From Xenorhabdus bovienii SS-2004 (GTDB lineage: Bacteria > Pseudomonadota > Gammaproteobacteria > Enterobacterales > Enterobacteriaceae), in NCBI RefSeq assembly GCF_000027225.1, contig NC_013892.1:1674001-1738000 (forward strand): a DNA stretch of 64,000 nt, written 5' to 3'. Below are positions 32,883 to 43,900 of this stretch, piece by piece. Under the pieces are notes generated by a model. The model was not told where the DNA came from. It ran no database searches and saw only the letters and a list, made by a program, of their open reading frames with translations. Position numbers and translations under genes: made by a program. Every line of letters starts with the position of its first letter. The first letter of the stretch is position 1.

Positions 32883-33046
32883 GTTGCGTTGAAAAAAATT
32901 AAGTTTAATAAAAAAATTCTTTTCCAGCCCATTGTTTAGTTGATGCCATCACATTATTATGCGCCGCCCTTTATGGTTTATTGGCGCTGTCAGAGGCCAT
33001 AAAACCTTTTTAATATTTTGTTTTATTTGTTTTTTCCAGAGGAAAT

Positions 33047-33619
33047 ATGCATTCTAATCAGTTGGCGAATCCAGGCCCGTTGGGTTTGATGGGCTTTGGC
33101 ATGACAACAATTTTGTTGAATTTGCACAATGCAGGTTTTTTCCCATTGGCATCGGCCATTTTGAGCATGGGAATTTTTTATGGTGGTTTGGCTCAGGTGC
33201 TGGCGGGCATTATTGAATACAAAAAAGGAAATACCTTTGCCGCAACCGCATTTACCTCTTACGGTATGTTCTGGCTGAGTCTGATCGGTTTGTTGTTCCT
33301 GCCGGTAATGGGTCTGGCAGATGCCACCAGCCATGAATTCTTCGGTGTTTACCTCGCCTTATGGGGTATTTTCACTCTGTTTATGTTTTTTGGAACGTTG
33401 AAAGCTAACCGGGTCCTGCAATTTGTGTTTGGCAGCCTGACGCTGCTGTTCGCACTGCTGGCAATTAGCAATATCACAGGCAATACCGGCCTCCTGACCT
33501 TCGCAGGTTATGAAGGTATTGTCTGCGGGGCAAGTGCTTTCTATCTGGCTATGGCTGAGGTTCTGAATGAACAATATGGCCGTACTGTTCTGCCGATTGG
33601 CGAAGTGAAACACGCCTGA
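33047..33619 (+). CDS. satP: Acetate/succinate:proton symporter SatP (YaaH)
   Basis: 190-residue six-helix membrane protein of the AceTr (GPR1/FUN34/YaaH) family. The family motif near the N-terminus is [14 protein letters not shown] (usual NPAPLGL). Imports acetate and succinate with protons. Divergent from dnaK, in the same neighbourhood as E. coli yaaH. AGAGGAAAT lies just ahead of the ATG. It marks the end of conserved core order before the biosynthetic cluster. Confidence 0.95.
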   Translation: MHSNQLANPGPLGLMGFGMTTILLNLHNAGFFPLASAILSMGIFYGGLAQVLAGIIEYKKGNTFAATAFTSYGMFWLSLIGLLFLPVMGLADATSHEFFGVYLALWGIFTLFMFFGTLKANRVLQFVFGSLTLLFALLAISNITGNTGLLTFAGYEGIVCGASAFYLAMAEVLNEQYGRTVLPIGEVKHA

Positions 33620-33654
33620 CAATATCAAGCAAGCAACGCTAGCAAAACCCGATT

Positions 33655-33688
33655 AAACAGGATGAGCCATCGCTCATCCTGTTTTTTT
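33655..33688. terminator. Bidirectional terminator satP / MFS gene
   Basis: AAACAGGATGAG / CTCATCCTGTTT stem with a 6-nt loop and T-run, 36 bp after satP and just after the end of the convergent transporter gene. Confidence 0.88.
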
Positions 33689-33691
33689 GTG

Positions 33692-34963
33692 TCACTTTTT
33701 TCTGACGCGCAAATGTAACCCCAAGAGTATACCTACAACAGATAAAACCAGAATATAGTAAGCGGGCGCAAACTGGGTATAGACCTGTAACAGGGTGACG
33801 AAAATAGGGGTCAGCCCACCAAAAATGGCGTAAGACATATTGTATGAGAATGAAATTCCACTGAACCGCACTTCCGGCGGATAGCTCTGAACCATGACAA
33901 AAGGCACTGCTCCAAGTACGCCAACGGAGAATCCCGCCACAGCATAAGCACTGAATAATCTGCCCGGTTCATCACTGATATTATGGTAGAAAAACCATGA
34001 GGCTACAGCGAGCAGAACGCAGCCGGCCACTAAAACCAGACTGGCGCCCCATTTATCGCATAAATGACCGGCTAATATACAGCCGATTGCCAGCATGATA
34101 ATCGCCAGACTGTTAGCTTTCAGGGTGAGTGACTGCTCCAGATGGAAAACAGTCTGCATATAGGTCGGTGCCATCAAAATGACAACAACAATGCCCGCAG
34201 AGAGCAGCCATGTCAGCAACATGGAAACGATGATGGCATGTTTATGGTTCAAGATCACAGATTTCAGTGGCAGCCCGTCCGCCAATGCCTTACGTTCCTG
34301 CATTTCCCTGAAGACGGGCGTTTCCTGTAACCAACGGCGCAGATACATAGCACACAAGCCAAAAGCCCCACCAATAAAGAATGGCAGACGCCATGCCCAA
34401 TCCAAAACGTCCTGTCTGGTATAAATGGAGGTAATGATCGTGGCCACCAGCGAGCCAAGCAAAATGCCAATGGTCAGCCCGGCTGTCAGGATCCCGCAAG
34501 CAAAACCGATGCGTTTATGGGGAACATGCTCCGCCACAAATACCCAGGCACCCGGCACTTCTCCGCCGATTGCCGCTCCCTGCATAATGCGCATCAGTAA
34601 TAATAAAACAGGGGCAGCAATGCCAATCGTATCATAAGTGGGTAATCCTCCAATGATCAATGTCGGTAAGGCCATCAGAAGAATACTGAGCGAAAACATT
34701 TTCTTACGCCCAATCAAATCACCAAAATGCGCCATGATGATCCCCCCTAAAGGACGAGCGAGATAACCTGCCGCGAAAATGCCAAAGGTTTGAAGTTGCC
34801 GGAGCCACACAGGGATGTCCGCAGGGAAAAATAGCTCGCCGAGCACAACGGCAAAAAAGACAAATATAATGAAGTCATAAAACTCTAAAGCTCCACCCAG
34901 AGCAGCCAAAGACAGAGTTTTGTAATCTTGTTTATTTAACGCACGATTATAATGTTGCGACAT
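33692..34963 (-). CDS. MFS transporter of the metabolite:H+ symporter type (ShiA/ProP/YhjE-like)
   Basis: 423 residues, 12 helices. MHS-type signatures are GGALEFYDFIIFVFF in helix 1, the loop 2-3 motif GGIIMAHFGDLIGRKKMF, and GAAIGGEVPGAWVFVAEH. Members import organic acids, osmolytes or shikimate. It lies 275 bp downstream of the decarboxylase-like gene, on the same strand as the dithiolopyrrolone-type genes. Known holomycin clusters include an MFS exporter, but that is of the drug-efflux type, so its membership here is uncertain; it may be an ordinary neighbour of satP. Confidence 0.8.
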   Translation of the reverse strand: MSQHYNRALNKQDYKTLSLAALGGALEFYDFIIFVFFAVVLGELFFPADIPVWLRQLQTFGIFAAGYLARPLGGIIMAHFGDLIGRKKMFSLSILLMALPTLIIGGLPTYDTIGIAAPVLLLLMRIMQGAAIGGEVPGAWVFVAEHVPHKRIGFACGILTAGLTIGILLGSLVATIITSIYTRQDVLDWAWRLPFFIGGAFGLCAMYLRRWLQETPVFREMQERKALADGLPLKSVILNHKHAIIVSMLLTWLLSAGIVVVILMAPTYMQTVFHLEQSLTLKANSLAIIMLAIGCILAGHLCDKWGASLVLVAGCVLLAVASWFFYHNISDEPGRLFSAYAVAGFSVGVLGAVPFVMVQSYPPEVRFSGISFSYNMSYAIFGGLTPIFVTLLQVYTQFAPAYYILVLSVVGILLGLHLRVRKK

Positions 34964-35238
34964 AAGTTACCGATTTATAGTTATAAAATAGGGATTCTAT
35001 GATTTCCACTAATAACCCTACCAGACTTTAAAACAGATAAAAATAAGACTTATTCGATATTTTAAGATATCTATTCTGCAACTTGTCAGTGATTTTATTC
35101 TGATAACACAGGGATTCATCCTTGTTTTAATGCGAGGTCAGCAGATAGGTAGGAAAGAGGAAGAGTACGCAGTCCATATGTTAAATACCGTCAGAATACC
35201 TGAGTACTCCCCATATATATCCCATCGATTTCAGTAAA

Positions 35239-35814
35239 TTATTTAGGCAAATATTGCTTCAGCAGTGAAATCACAGTTTCAATATCCGGCAGGGAAGGAT
35301 GCCCAACCATCTTTTGCAGTGATGCGTCAAAGTTTTCATGCCAAACAGGTTCAATAACATGATAACCATCATCATTTAACTGTCTGATATTGCGACGTGT
35401 TGCATTTTTTTCCCACATGACGCTCCCCATTACGGGAAAGAACAGTACCGGAAACGTGGAAGCCAGAATGACCGTTGTCAAACGATTGGGAGTCGCACCA
35501 TGAGCAGCACTCGCCATCGTGTTTGCCGTTGCAGGCAGAACCGCCATGAGATCATGATCAGCCACAATGCGAGAAGGCTTATCGGTTGGCCAATCCTGTG
35601 GTTTTTCTCCGCTGATAACCCGATCAGCATAGAGGGCAATGGTTTCCGCTGGCAAAAAGGGGATAGCGCTGTTTGTCATCAATACCGTCAATGTACAGTC
35701 AATCGCCGCCTTAATAGCCGAAAGATATCTGGGAAGGAGGACAATATCGACTGATCCCGTGGCTCCAATTAAAATCCTCGGTTTTATTTTTTGATTAGTT
35801 TCATCATATTTCAT
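35239..35814 (-). CDS. Flavoprotein decarboxylase (PPC-decarboxylase / EpiD-like, HlmF-type)
   Basis: 191-residue HFCD-family flavoprotein: N-terminal ILIGATGSVDIVLLPRYL FMN-binding segment, central NTMASAAHGATPNRLTTV, and a late FFPVMGSVMWEKNATRRNI substrate-clamp-like block with the PxMxxxMW pattern. The family oxidatively decarboxylates C-terminal cysteine residues to enethiols. In dithiolopyrrolone pathways such an enzyme acts on the Cys-Cys-derived intermediate. It lies 52 bp after the phosphoesterase gene, in the same run of genes as the NRPS, which supports that role. Function in this pathway is inferred from cluster composition. Confidence 0.82.
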   Translation of the reverse strand: MKYDETNQKIKPRILIGATGSVDIVLLPRYLSAIKAAIDCTLTVLMTNSAIPFLPAETIALYADRVISGEKPQDWPTDKPSRIVADHDLMAVLPATANTMASAAHGATPNRLTTVILASTFPVLFFPVMGSVMWEKNATRRNIRQLNDDGYHVIEPVWHENFDASLQKMVGHPSLPDIETVISLLKQYLPK

Positions 35815-35866
35815 GGGTAAATTGGCCTTTTATTATCAGAATGTTCTTGATGATCAGAATAGGTTG

Positions 35867-36709
35867 TTAGCGATATTCACTGGCATATTCCAGCCACTCA
35901 TCCAGCTCTACCAGACAGAAATGTCTGCCACGCTCCTGCCATTCCCGTGGGTATCCCAAAGAGACTTCCACATGAGCAACACCATGAATATATTCGATAT
36001 TGGGAATGTGCAAATGACCATATACCACCATGTGTACCCCTTTTCTTGATGCCCACTGGCGAGTTTTTTCACTGCCACACCAAATAGAAAATTCGGTATT
36101 GCGCAAAGATTCGGTCGGTTTTCGGATAATCGGAAAGTGGCTCATGAGCACAATACCTTCGCCATCCTGAATGTGATTCAAACGTTTTTCGGTATATTGG
36201 ATGCGTTCCCGACACCATTCGATAATATTTTTATAGGGATAGGTTTTCAGGAAAAACTCATCGGAACTGATGATGCCGCAGCGACGGGCGCGTTCTATAG
36301 CCTGATCTGCCGTATAATCGGTCGCATTTCTGAATGAATAATCGTATAGCGTAAATATGGGGGCAATGGTTACAAATGTACCATCCCCCATAGGGTAACG
36401 TTGGAATTCATCTTCTGGAGTGAGCACATTGTGCTGTCGGCAGATGTTTACCAGATGCTCATAACGCAGTACACCGGGTAATTTCACAGGATCTCTGGGA
36501 CTGCACCAGAGTTCATGATTTCCCGGCGTCCAGATTACCTGTGCAAACCGTTGGGAAAGCGTACTTATGACCCATGTAAAGTCTGACTCCTGTTCTGCAA
36601 TATCACCCACCAACAAGAGCCAATCGTCCGGTGTCGATGGTCTGAATGAATCGACTATCGCCCGATTTGCTGCATGGGATACATGTAAGTCACTGACAGC
36701 CAACAGCAT
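35867..36709 (-). CDS. Calcineurin-like metallophosphoesterase in the dithiolopyrrolone-type cluster
   Basis: 280 residues with the full metallophosphoesterase metal-binding set: DLHVSH near residue 7, LLLVGDIAEQ near 35, TPGNHELW near 61, LMSHFPI near 190 and VYGHLHIPN near 230. A phosphodiester or phosphomonoester bond is the expected target, but the substrate is unknown. It is packed between the globin (36-bp gap) and the decarboxylase (52-bp gap). I know of no assigned role for such an enzyme in dithiolopyrrolone formation; one possibility is removal of a CoA/pantetheine or nucleotide tag. Confidence 0.85.
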   Translation of the reverse strand: MLLAVSDLHVSHAANRAIVDSFRPSTPDDWLLLVGDIAEQESDFTWVISTLSQRFAQVIWTPGNHELWCSPRDPVKLPGVLRYEHLVNICRQHNVLTPEDEFQRYPMGDGTFVTIAPIFTLYDYSFRNATDYTADQAIERARRCGIISSDEFFLKTYPYKNIIEWCRERIQYTEKRLNHIQDGEGIVLMSHFPIIRKPTESLRNTEFSIWCGSEKTRQWASRKGVHMVVYGHLHIPNIEYIHGVAHVEVSLGYPREWQERGRHFCLVELDEWLEYASEYR

Positions 36710-36744
36710 GATCTCACCTCACTATTACGAAGTTCTCAGAAAAA

Positions 36745-37206
36745 TCAGGGCGTTCCCGGAGGTGCTTCCCCCCAGCCCCATTTTGGTACAGTTTCGCGGC
36801 GTGATGGTGCGGCATCCGGCTGGGAATTGGCTTCTGCCCTGCGTGAACCCCATTCGATATAGGCCGCAAAGGCTGAACGAAACTCAGGATCTGACGGAAG
36901 ACCGATTTCATCGGCAGACTTCATCAATAATTCTACCCATCTCGTCCGTTGCTCGGGTTGGATGCTTCTGCCCCTGTGCCGACTCAGCATGACTTTGAAA
37001 CCACCGCGCTCATCGGTATAGCGGCTTTCTCCACCGAGTACTTCTTCCAGCCACATGCCAACATGGCCGGGGTGATCGGCTTTCATATTTTTAAACAGGG
37101 GTTCAAGCAGTTCGTCTTTTTCAACCTTGGCATAGAAGACTTCCATAAGGTGCATGAGTTTTTCTCTGCCCCCCATCCATTCGAATAAGGTTGGCTTTTC
37201 ATTTGC
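36745..37206 (-). CDS. Truncated (group II-like) globin, HlmG-type
   Basis: 153 residues beginning MANEKPTLFEWMGGREKLMH. The family features visible are the N-terminal FEWMGG, the FKNMKADHPGHVGMWLEEVL E/F-helix region with a candidate proximal histidine, and RHRGRSIQPEQRTRW with the conserved Trp near the haem in group II globins. The ATG at 37206 is preceded by GAGAGG; an upstream in-frame start at 37248 would add 14 residues without likeness. Dithiolopyrrolone clusters contain a globin of unproven role (redox or oxygen supply/detoxification). Confidence 0.85.
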   Translation of the reverse strand, partial: ANEKPTLFEWMGGREKLMHLMEVFYAKVEKDELLEPLFKNMKADHPGHVGMWLEEVLGGESRYTDERGGFKVMLSRHRGRSIQPEQRTRWVELLMKSADEIGLPSDPEFRSAFAAYIEWGSRRAEANSQPDAAPSRRETVPKWGWGEAPPGTP

Positions 37207-37417
37207 CATAACATACCTCTCATATGAATACATGAATGACGTCGTCATTCTGACTATGACGATTTTTTGGTACTAATTAACCCAACTCCAGAGAAGCAAT
37301 GGCCCTTAATTTATCCAAACGTCCTTTTGGTATGACATTGCCCTTGTACTTCCTGAAAGTACGGTAGTGAGGAATAAGCCCTGCCTTGCTCATTATTCAA
37401 ACAATAACCGTTGATTA

Positions 37418-38554
37418 TTAAAGCCCCATCGATTTACTGATCATTTCCTGTAAAACTTCACTGGTTCCACCATAAATAGTTTGAGCGCGGCTATTGAGCC
37501 AGTTTTTGCCCGCAACAGAATCACGCATATAACCTGCCCCGCCATATAATTGCAGGCATCGATCCGCGACTTTCATCTGGAGTTCCGTTGTCCACCATTT
37601 GATACGGGCAGCATCCACCAAACTAAAAAGACCCTTGCTAAATTGCTCAACGGCGTTATCAAGATAGATGCGGGCAATTTTTACTTCGGTATCCAACTGT
37701 GCAAGGATAAAACGGTTGTATTGAAAGGAGCCAATCGGCTGGTCAAACGCTTTTCTTTCTTTCACGTAAGCCAGCGTACTCTGTAAAATATGTTCTGCGC
37801 TGGCAACCGCCACCGCTGAGATACTGAGCCGTTCCCGTGGCATTGCCGACATGAAGTAATAGTTACCGAGATTTTCACGGCCAATCAGATTGGTAACAGG
37901 AACTTTGCAATCATGGAAAAACAGTTCAGCCGTGTCGCTGCCGTTCCAGCCAATTTTCTTCATTGGCTCCCCTCTGGAGAACCCGGCCATATCCCGTTCT
38001 ATCACCAGCAGGCTGATCCCCTGACCTTGCTGACCCTGCTCTGTTTTTACCGCCACCACGATCAGATCAGCATTGATACCATTGGTGATATAGGTTTTGC
38101 CGCCATTGACCAGATAGTGATCTCCCTGCCGTTTGGCCACAGTTTTGATATCTGCCGTATTAGAACCACCGCCGGGTTCAGTCATGGCAATGGCTGCGAC
38201 TCGCTTCCCGAGGCATAATTCCGGCAGCCACTTTTGTTTCTGTTCTCCGCTGCCGAGGGCAAAAATGTAACTGGCAATAATATCGTTATGGGCGACGATC
38301 CCCGGGACTGTAACGCCAGCTCTGATAAGCTCTTCCGTCAGAATCACGGCAAAACGGTAATCATGTTTTCCCAAGCCGCCGTATTCTGGGCTGACACTGA
38401 TACCCAACAAGCCAGCCTTACCTAATCTCTCCCAAAAAGAACGCGCCATCAGACCATTATATTCCCAAGCCTGATGTTCAGGAACGATCTCACTCTCAAG
38501 AAATTCACGACAAGATTTCCGGTAATCGTCGAAATTATCAATCTCAATACGCAT
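37418..38554 (-). CDS. Acyl-CoA dehydrogenase-like flavoprotein, HlmB-type
   Basis: 378 residues with the ACAD signatures AIAMTEPGGGSNTADIKTVA (FAD/substrate, near residue 125) and LQLYGGAGYMRDS near the C-terminus (QxxGGxG). In holomycin-type pathways an acyl-CoA dehydrogenase homologue oxidises the PCP-bound Cys-Cys dipeptide. The ATG at 38554 has GGAG just ahead; a GTG at 38560 is an alternative. It follows the thioesterase closely (24 bp); the 211 bp gap after it, before the globin, suggests a second promoter. Confidence 0.88.
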   Translation of the reverse strand: MRIEIDNFDDYRKSCREFLESEIVPEHQAWEYNGLMARSFWERLGKAGLLGISVSPEYGGLGKHDYRFAVILTEELIRAGVTVPGIVAHNDIIASYIFALGSGEQKQKWLPELCLGKRVAAIAMTEPGGGSNTADIKTVAKRQGDHYLVNGGKTYITNGINADLIVVAVKTEQGQQGQGISLLVIERDMAGFSRGEPMKKIGWNGSDTAELFFHDCKVPVTNLIGRENLGNYYFMSAMPRERLSISAVAVASAEHILQSTLAYVKERKAFDQPIGSFQYNRFILAQLDTEVKIARIYLDNAVEQFSKGLFSLVDAARIKWWTTELQMKVADRCLQLYGGAGYMRDSVAGKNWLNSRAQTIYGGTSEVLQEMISKSMGL

Positions 38555-38578
38555 ATTCACTCCAAATTCTTTGTCAGC

Positions 38579-39316
38579 CTATTGTTGCGTTTCACTGTCA
38601 CTCAGCAGTATTTGTTTGATGGCATCCCAGTGCCGGTAGACGGCAAAGTGATCCCCTTCAATACGGATGAGTGAGGTCTTGTGAGAAGTGTGATTTTTCC
38701 AGACCTGCATATCTGCCAAACCGACATGTATGTCCTGACTGGCTGAAACCAGCACCAGTGGATAATCCACCTGCATGTTGCCAAGCTGAGTAAATTGGCT
38801 ACGTATGAGGTAGTCATTGCGTAATTGCCTGATGATGGGTTTTATCAGCGCCGGTTCGTTCAAAATCGCCTCAGGCGTTCCCTGATCTTCTCTGGTTTTC
38901 TGAATCAATTGTTCATCTGTCCATTCATGCCGCTCATCATACGGTTGAAGTTGAGGCGGCACCGAGCAGGACACCACACCAAACTGAGGGGTAAGCCCGT
39001 AGCGCTCGTGCAGTATCTGACCCACCGCAACACTGAGCACACCACCAAAACTGTGGCCGAATGTAATCCACTCCGTGATCCCCTGCGCCTGCTTCTGCTG
39101 AAAATCCGCCCAAATATCTGAGGCCAGCCGATCAACCAACGGCTCTAACTCATGGATTTCAGGCTCTTTGGCTAGATGCCCCCGACCGGGGATTGCCACA
39201 GGCTGCAAGATCGCGGCTTTCGTGGCCGCCAGAGCATTCAGCCAAGGACGATAAATGGCCGTTGTCGCCCCTGCATGTGGAAAGGCATAAATGACCCGTC
39301 TGCAATTAATGTTCAT
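38579..39316 (-). CDS. Type II thioesterase, HlmC-type
   Basis: 245-residue alpha/beta hydrolase. The nucleophile elbow is seen as ITFGHSFGGVLS near residue 90 and the catalytic His in IRIEGDHFAVYRH near 220; FPHAGATTAIYRPW at the N-terminus forms the oxyanion-hole region. Such stand-alone thioesterases clear misprimed carriers or release the product from the PCP; since the NRPS has no terminal thioesterase domain, it may do the release here. Its start overlaps the end of the GMC oxidoreductase gene by 11 bp. Confidence 0.88.
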   Translation of the reverse strand: MNINCRRVIYAFPHAGATTAIYRPWLNALAATKAAILQPVAIPGRGHLAKEPEIHELEPLVDRLASDIWADFQQKQAQGITEWITFGHSFGGVLSVAVGQILHERYGLTPQFGVVSCSVPPQLQPYDERHEWTDEQLIQKTREDQGTPEAILNEPALIKPIIRQLRNDYLIRSQFTQLGNMQVDYPLVLVSASQDIHVGLADMQVWKNHTSHKTSLIRIEGDHFAVYRHWDAIKQILLSDSETQQ

Positions 39317-40955
39317 TTTCCCTCCGTGCTATCACTGCCTCTCGCTCCATCAGAAAGCTGGTAATCCGTTCAGCGGTCATGATGGTCGTCAGATTGGTCG
39401 GCATCGAAGGAATGGTGGGAAACAGCGATGCATCAGCTACGGTCACTCCCGTGATGCCATACACTTGTCCATCCTCTTGAGTAGCGCAGTCAGGATCAGA
39501 GTCAGCTCCCATTCTGAGAGTTCCTGACGCATGCCAGCCCGGATTAACAAGGTTCTTAATCGCACTGTTCATGATTTCATCGTTGTAAATCATGGAATGA
39601 GACCAAAACTGAATCCCATCCAGAAACGCATCAACTTCCGGATGCCGCAGGACTTCCCATATTTTACGAACACCACCGACAAGACGGGCGATATCCGCAG
39701 GATTGCGGGTCAGTGGCAGGTCAATCTGGGGCAGCACGGTAGGATCGGCGGTACTGATAAAAACACGCCCCAGAGCCTGTGGCCGCATCAGCATCACGGA
39801 AGCACCAACCAGCATGGGATAAGCGACACGATCTTTGAATCCCGGCACCGTCTCACTGGCAACATTGTTCAACAGCCCGATTTGCACATCAACTTTTGTG
39901 TCATAGCCACTGCTGATGCGGGCAGCAATTTGCCGCCACGGTAAACCCGTTGTACACACGCCGGTTTTCGGCAATGACCAGAGCACAACTGAAGCGTGAT
40001 CAGTCAAATTTCGGCCAACGGCGGGCAACTCCGCAATCACCGGAATGCCCAAAGCACGCAGATGTCCGGGATCGCCGACACCTGAACGCTGTAACAGGGT
40101 TGCCGAACCAATTGCGCCTGCACAGAGAACGATGTGCTCTGCGTGATAAATCTGTTCTTCTCCGGCCTGAATCACTTTTACGCCGGCCGCTACCGTTCCG
40201 TTAAAAATGATCTGTGCCACCAGCACATCCGTCATAACGCGCAGGTTCTTTCTATGAAGAACAGGTTCAAGATATGAGCGATAAACATCCACTCTTTCAG
40301 CCCCATTGATGACGTTGGCAGGTACAGGCCCTACGGCGGGAGACTCTCCGGCATTAAGATCATCCACATAGGGAACACCCGACTGCTCACAAGCATGGGC
40401 AAAAGCCATATCGAGGGGATGGATTTCCTCATGTTGCGGTCTGCGCAAACACATTGGCCCCAGTGAACCGTGGTTATCATCACCCGTGCGATCGACGTCA
40501 TTCTCCAGATGTTTAAACCACGGCAGAACCTGTTCCCAAGACCAGCGAGAACAACCCATTTTCACCCACTGTTCAAAATCGCTGGGAAATCCCCTGAAGG
40601 CAATGGCACCATTAACGGCAGAAGAACCACCAAGCACCTTTCCCACCCGATAATTGAACAGTTTTCTTCCCCGGTGTTTGTGCTCTTGTTTTTTTTCATC
40701 TTGCAGGTAATGAGAAGGCGAAATGAGATCGGCGAACCGATCTTCACTGCGTACATTCGCTTCGTAATCCCAGTTATACCCTTCCAGTACCAGCCTTGAC
40801 GCATCCCGGAGCGGGCTGGCCGGATCATTAACATCAGATGCGTGACCCGCTTCAAGCAACAGTACCGATTTCGTACCGTTCTCAGACAGGCGCGATGCAG
40901 CCACACACCCCGCAGAGCCGCCACCTACCACGATGTAATCGTATGTCTTGGTCAT
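39306..40955 (-). CDS. GMC-family FAD oxidoreductase, dithiolopyrrolone type
   Basis: 549 residues with the N-terminal FAD dinucleotide fold DYIVVGGGSAGCVAASRL, GMC signature 1 GKVLGGSSAVNGAIAFRG near residue 90, and signature 2-like CAGAIGSATLLQRSGVG near 280; the C-terminal active-site region has NPGWHASGTLRMG with the conserved His. One of the four flavoenzymes reported in the holomycin cluster is a GMC oxidoreductase. It probably carries out one of the dipeptide oxidations. Start ATG overlaps the NRPS stop (ATGA), showing tight coupling. Confidence 0.9.
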   Translation of the reverse strand: MTKTYDYIVVGGGSAGCVAASRLSENGTKSVLLLEAGHASDVNDPASPLRDASRLVLEGYNWDYEANVRSEDRFADLISPSHYLQDEKKQEHKHRGRKLFNYRVGKVLGGSSAVNGAIAFRGFPSDFEQWVKMGCSRWSWEQVLPWFKHLENDVDRTGDDNHGSLGPMCLRRPQHEEIHPLDMAFAHACEQSGVPYVDDLNAGESPAVGPVPANVINGAERVDVYRSYLEPVLHRKNLRVMTDVLVAQIIFNGTVAAGVKVIQAGEEQIYHAEHIVLCAGAIGSATLLQRSGVGDPGHLRALGIPVIAELPAVGRNLTDHASVVLWSLPKTGVCTTGLPWRQIAARISSGYDTKVDVQIGLLNNVASETVPGFKDRVAYPMLVGASVMLMRPQALGRVFISTADPTVLPQIDLPLTRNPADIARLVGGVRKIWEVLRHPEVDAFLDGIQFWSHSMIYNDEIMNSAIKNLVNPGWHASGTLRMGADSDPDCATQEDGQVYGITGVTVADASLFPTIPSMPTNLTTIMTAERITSFLMEREAVIARRENEH

Positions 40956-43900
40956 AGGTCACTCACCGCTTGAGATTGCATAATCGTCTCGATAATCCGA
41001 GAGAATGCCTGAATGTTGGAGTTCATGAACAACCCTTCGATAATGTCCTGCTCGCCGGCGGGCGTGATATTAAATTCCTGTCGCAGAGCGCTAAGCAGAC
41101 CAACGGCATGCAGTGAGTCCCCCCCAATATCGAAGAAGCCATCGGTGACATCGAAGTCATCATGCTGGAGCTGTGACTGCCAGAGTTGTAAAATTTTTGT
41201 TTCTATCTCATTGGCCGGATCGACGGCGATTGCTGTGTGTTCTTCGCTATCAGCCCAAGGAAGTGGCAGCGCCTTGCGGTCAATTTTACCGTTGCTGGTT
41301 AACGGCATATGAGCCAGCAACACGTAATAGCTCGGCACCATATAGGACGGCAGTATATTGCGGGCAATTTCCCTCAACTGCTCCTGAAAATGGGCAGGAT
41401 CTTCTGATGTATCCGCAACAGAGGGAACCACATAGGCCACAATATGCCGCTGACCTGTTTTGGCATGGACGGGGGCATCCATGACGACGTGACCAGCGTT
41501 TTCGTGAGTCAGGAGACAGGCTTCAATTTCACCTAATTCAATGCGGTATCCATTGATTTTCACCTGATTATCTTCACGACCCAGAATTTCTATCAGGCCG
41601 TTAGCCATATAGCGTCCCAGATCTCCCGTCTTGTATAACCGCTCGCCAGTAACAGGATGGGTAATGAATCGCTGCGCCGTTTTTTCGAGATCACCCAGAT
41701 AACCCAGAGTAACGCCCTCTCCCCCAATATAGAGTTCACCTGTCACCCAGTTAGGGCAAGGTGAAAGCCAATTGTTCAGGACATGGAATCTCTGGTTTGC
41801 CAATGGCTTGCCATAAGGAATGCTTTTCCAATTTTTATCAATATCTTCAATTGGATAACATATCGACCAGATAGATCCTTCGGTTGCGCCACCAAGGCTG
41901 ATGATCGCCGTATCGGGCAGATTTTCCCGAATACGTTCAGGCAGATCGATAGGGATCCAGTCACCGCTCATCAGTATCAGCCTTAATGGTGTCTGAGCCA
42001 GATCGCCACCATTTCGGTCTACCAAAACCTTGACGGGAGCAGGCACGCTGTTCCAGATAGTAATCTGATGTTTAACCAGCGTCTCAAACCAGATTTTCGG
42101 ATCATTAGCCGCTTCAGAGGTTGAAAAAACAACCTTTCCTCCTGCCCCCAGCACGCCGAAATAATCATATACAGACAGGTCAAATCCGGCAGGCGCAACG
42201 GATAAAACCGTGTCCTTTTCTGTCACATGAAATTTGCGATTGATATCCAGTACCGTGTTCGCCGCATTGCGATGGGAAGCCATAACTCCTTTCGGTTCTC
42301 CCGTTGAACCCGAGGTAAAGATGACATATGCCAAATCATCCAACGCTTGTACGGAAGATAAATGAGCAGAGACCTTCTGTTCTGTATCCATTGCCTCAGA
42401 CATAAGGCACTCATCCAGATTGATCCGGAATAAATCAGCCGATTCATCCTCATTAGAAAGGCTGCTCTCAGTGACGATGCCTTTGGCGGAGCAGCGCCTG
42501 AGCAAATTCATCCGACGCTCTGCGGGAAGTTGAGGGTCAATGGCGACATAGGCTGCTCCCGACATGAGAATTCCCAATACCCCAAGCACCAATGCCGGGC
42601 CTTGTGGCAGAGAAACCGCCACAATATCATTCGGATGAATCTGGACTGACGCACGAAGAGATTTTGCGACTTCACTGGCACCCTTGACCATTTCAGCATA
42701 AGTAAAGTACTTTCCGCCCTGCACAAGGGCAATGGAGTGAGGGAATTTCTCTGCGGCCTGCAAAACCATTTCATGCAGAAGCCGGGGAGCAAGATCAATA
42801 TCCGTTGCATTAGCCTTGGCGCGTTCTGCCCTATCGGACGCAGGAAGTTTTACCAATGATCCGGTTTTGCCCCACACAGAATCGTCTTCTGCGCAGACGA
42901 TGAGGAGTTCCATATAACTATCCAGCATGGCTTCAACCATACCATCGGGGAACAGCTCACTAACCGTATTCCAGTTAATCTGGACGATGCCATCAACGCG
43001 AACGATTTGGTTTTCCAGCCATACCTGAGGGGTTTGATTACTGCTATAAACCTGTACTGTGTCAGCCCAGTCCATATCCGTGACAACATCGTCTAAATGG
43101 GCTGTCAGAGTATTACTGAATACCACCGGTGCAGAAACTGCGCGACTGCCATGACTGCGACGAGTCAGCTCCCTCAAGACCTGAACACCATTGTAGGAAG
43201 AATGCCAACGATTCATCAGAAAATCAGTCTGAAGCTGTACTAACCGATCATTGAAACTATCGTTTTCTGTTCCCTGTATTGCCAGTAATGTAGGTTGCAG
43301 GAAGTTCCCGACAATATTTTCAACCGCTGAAAAATAGGGACGACGACCGAGCTGTGTGATGGTCAACGTAAAAGTCTGACGTTTTGACCACTGACGGAGA
43401 ACTTCTGCATAAGTTCCCAACAACAACGTTTCAAGCGTCAGTTTTTGCTGCTCTGCTTTTTTCTTAAGAGCGGATAAGGTTTCTGTCGCTATTTTCCGAC
43501 TGTAACGTTTGAACATCGGTGGAGAAATCAATTCAGGGGCGTTTTTCAATGGCAATTCGGGGGATGGCGGTAAGTTATCGAACTGTTGTTCCCAATAAGT
43601 TTTATCATACTGCCCTTGTGGTTGCCCCTGTAGATAACGTTCAGCCTTGATATAATTATGAAAATTTGCTTCGTCACCTAATTCAGGCAATTCGCAGCCC
43701 TGATAAACCCGCCCCCAGTCCCGTAATACCAATCTGACGCTATGAAGATCCATGAACATCAAATCAAAATAAAGGTGCAAACGGGTAATTTCATCACTGA
43801 GTATCGTTGCACGTATATCAAATGACGGGGTTTTATCTACGGGTAATAACTGTGTTTCCATTTTCTGACGAATATCAGCCAGTTGTTTATCTTTTTCTGA

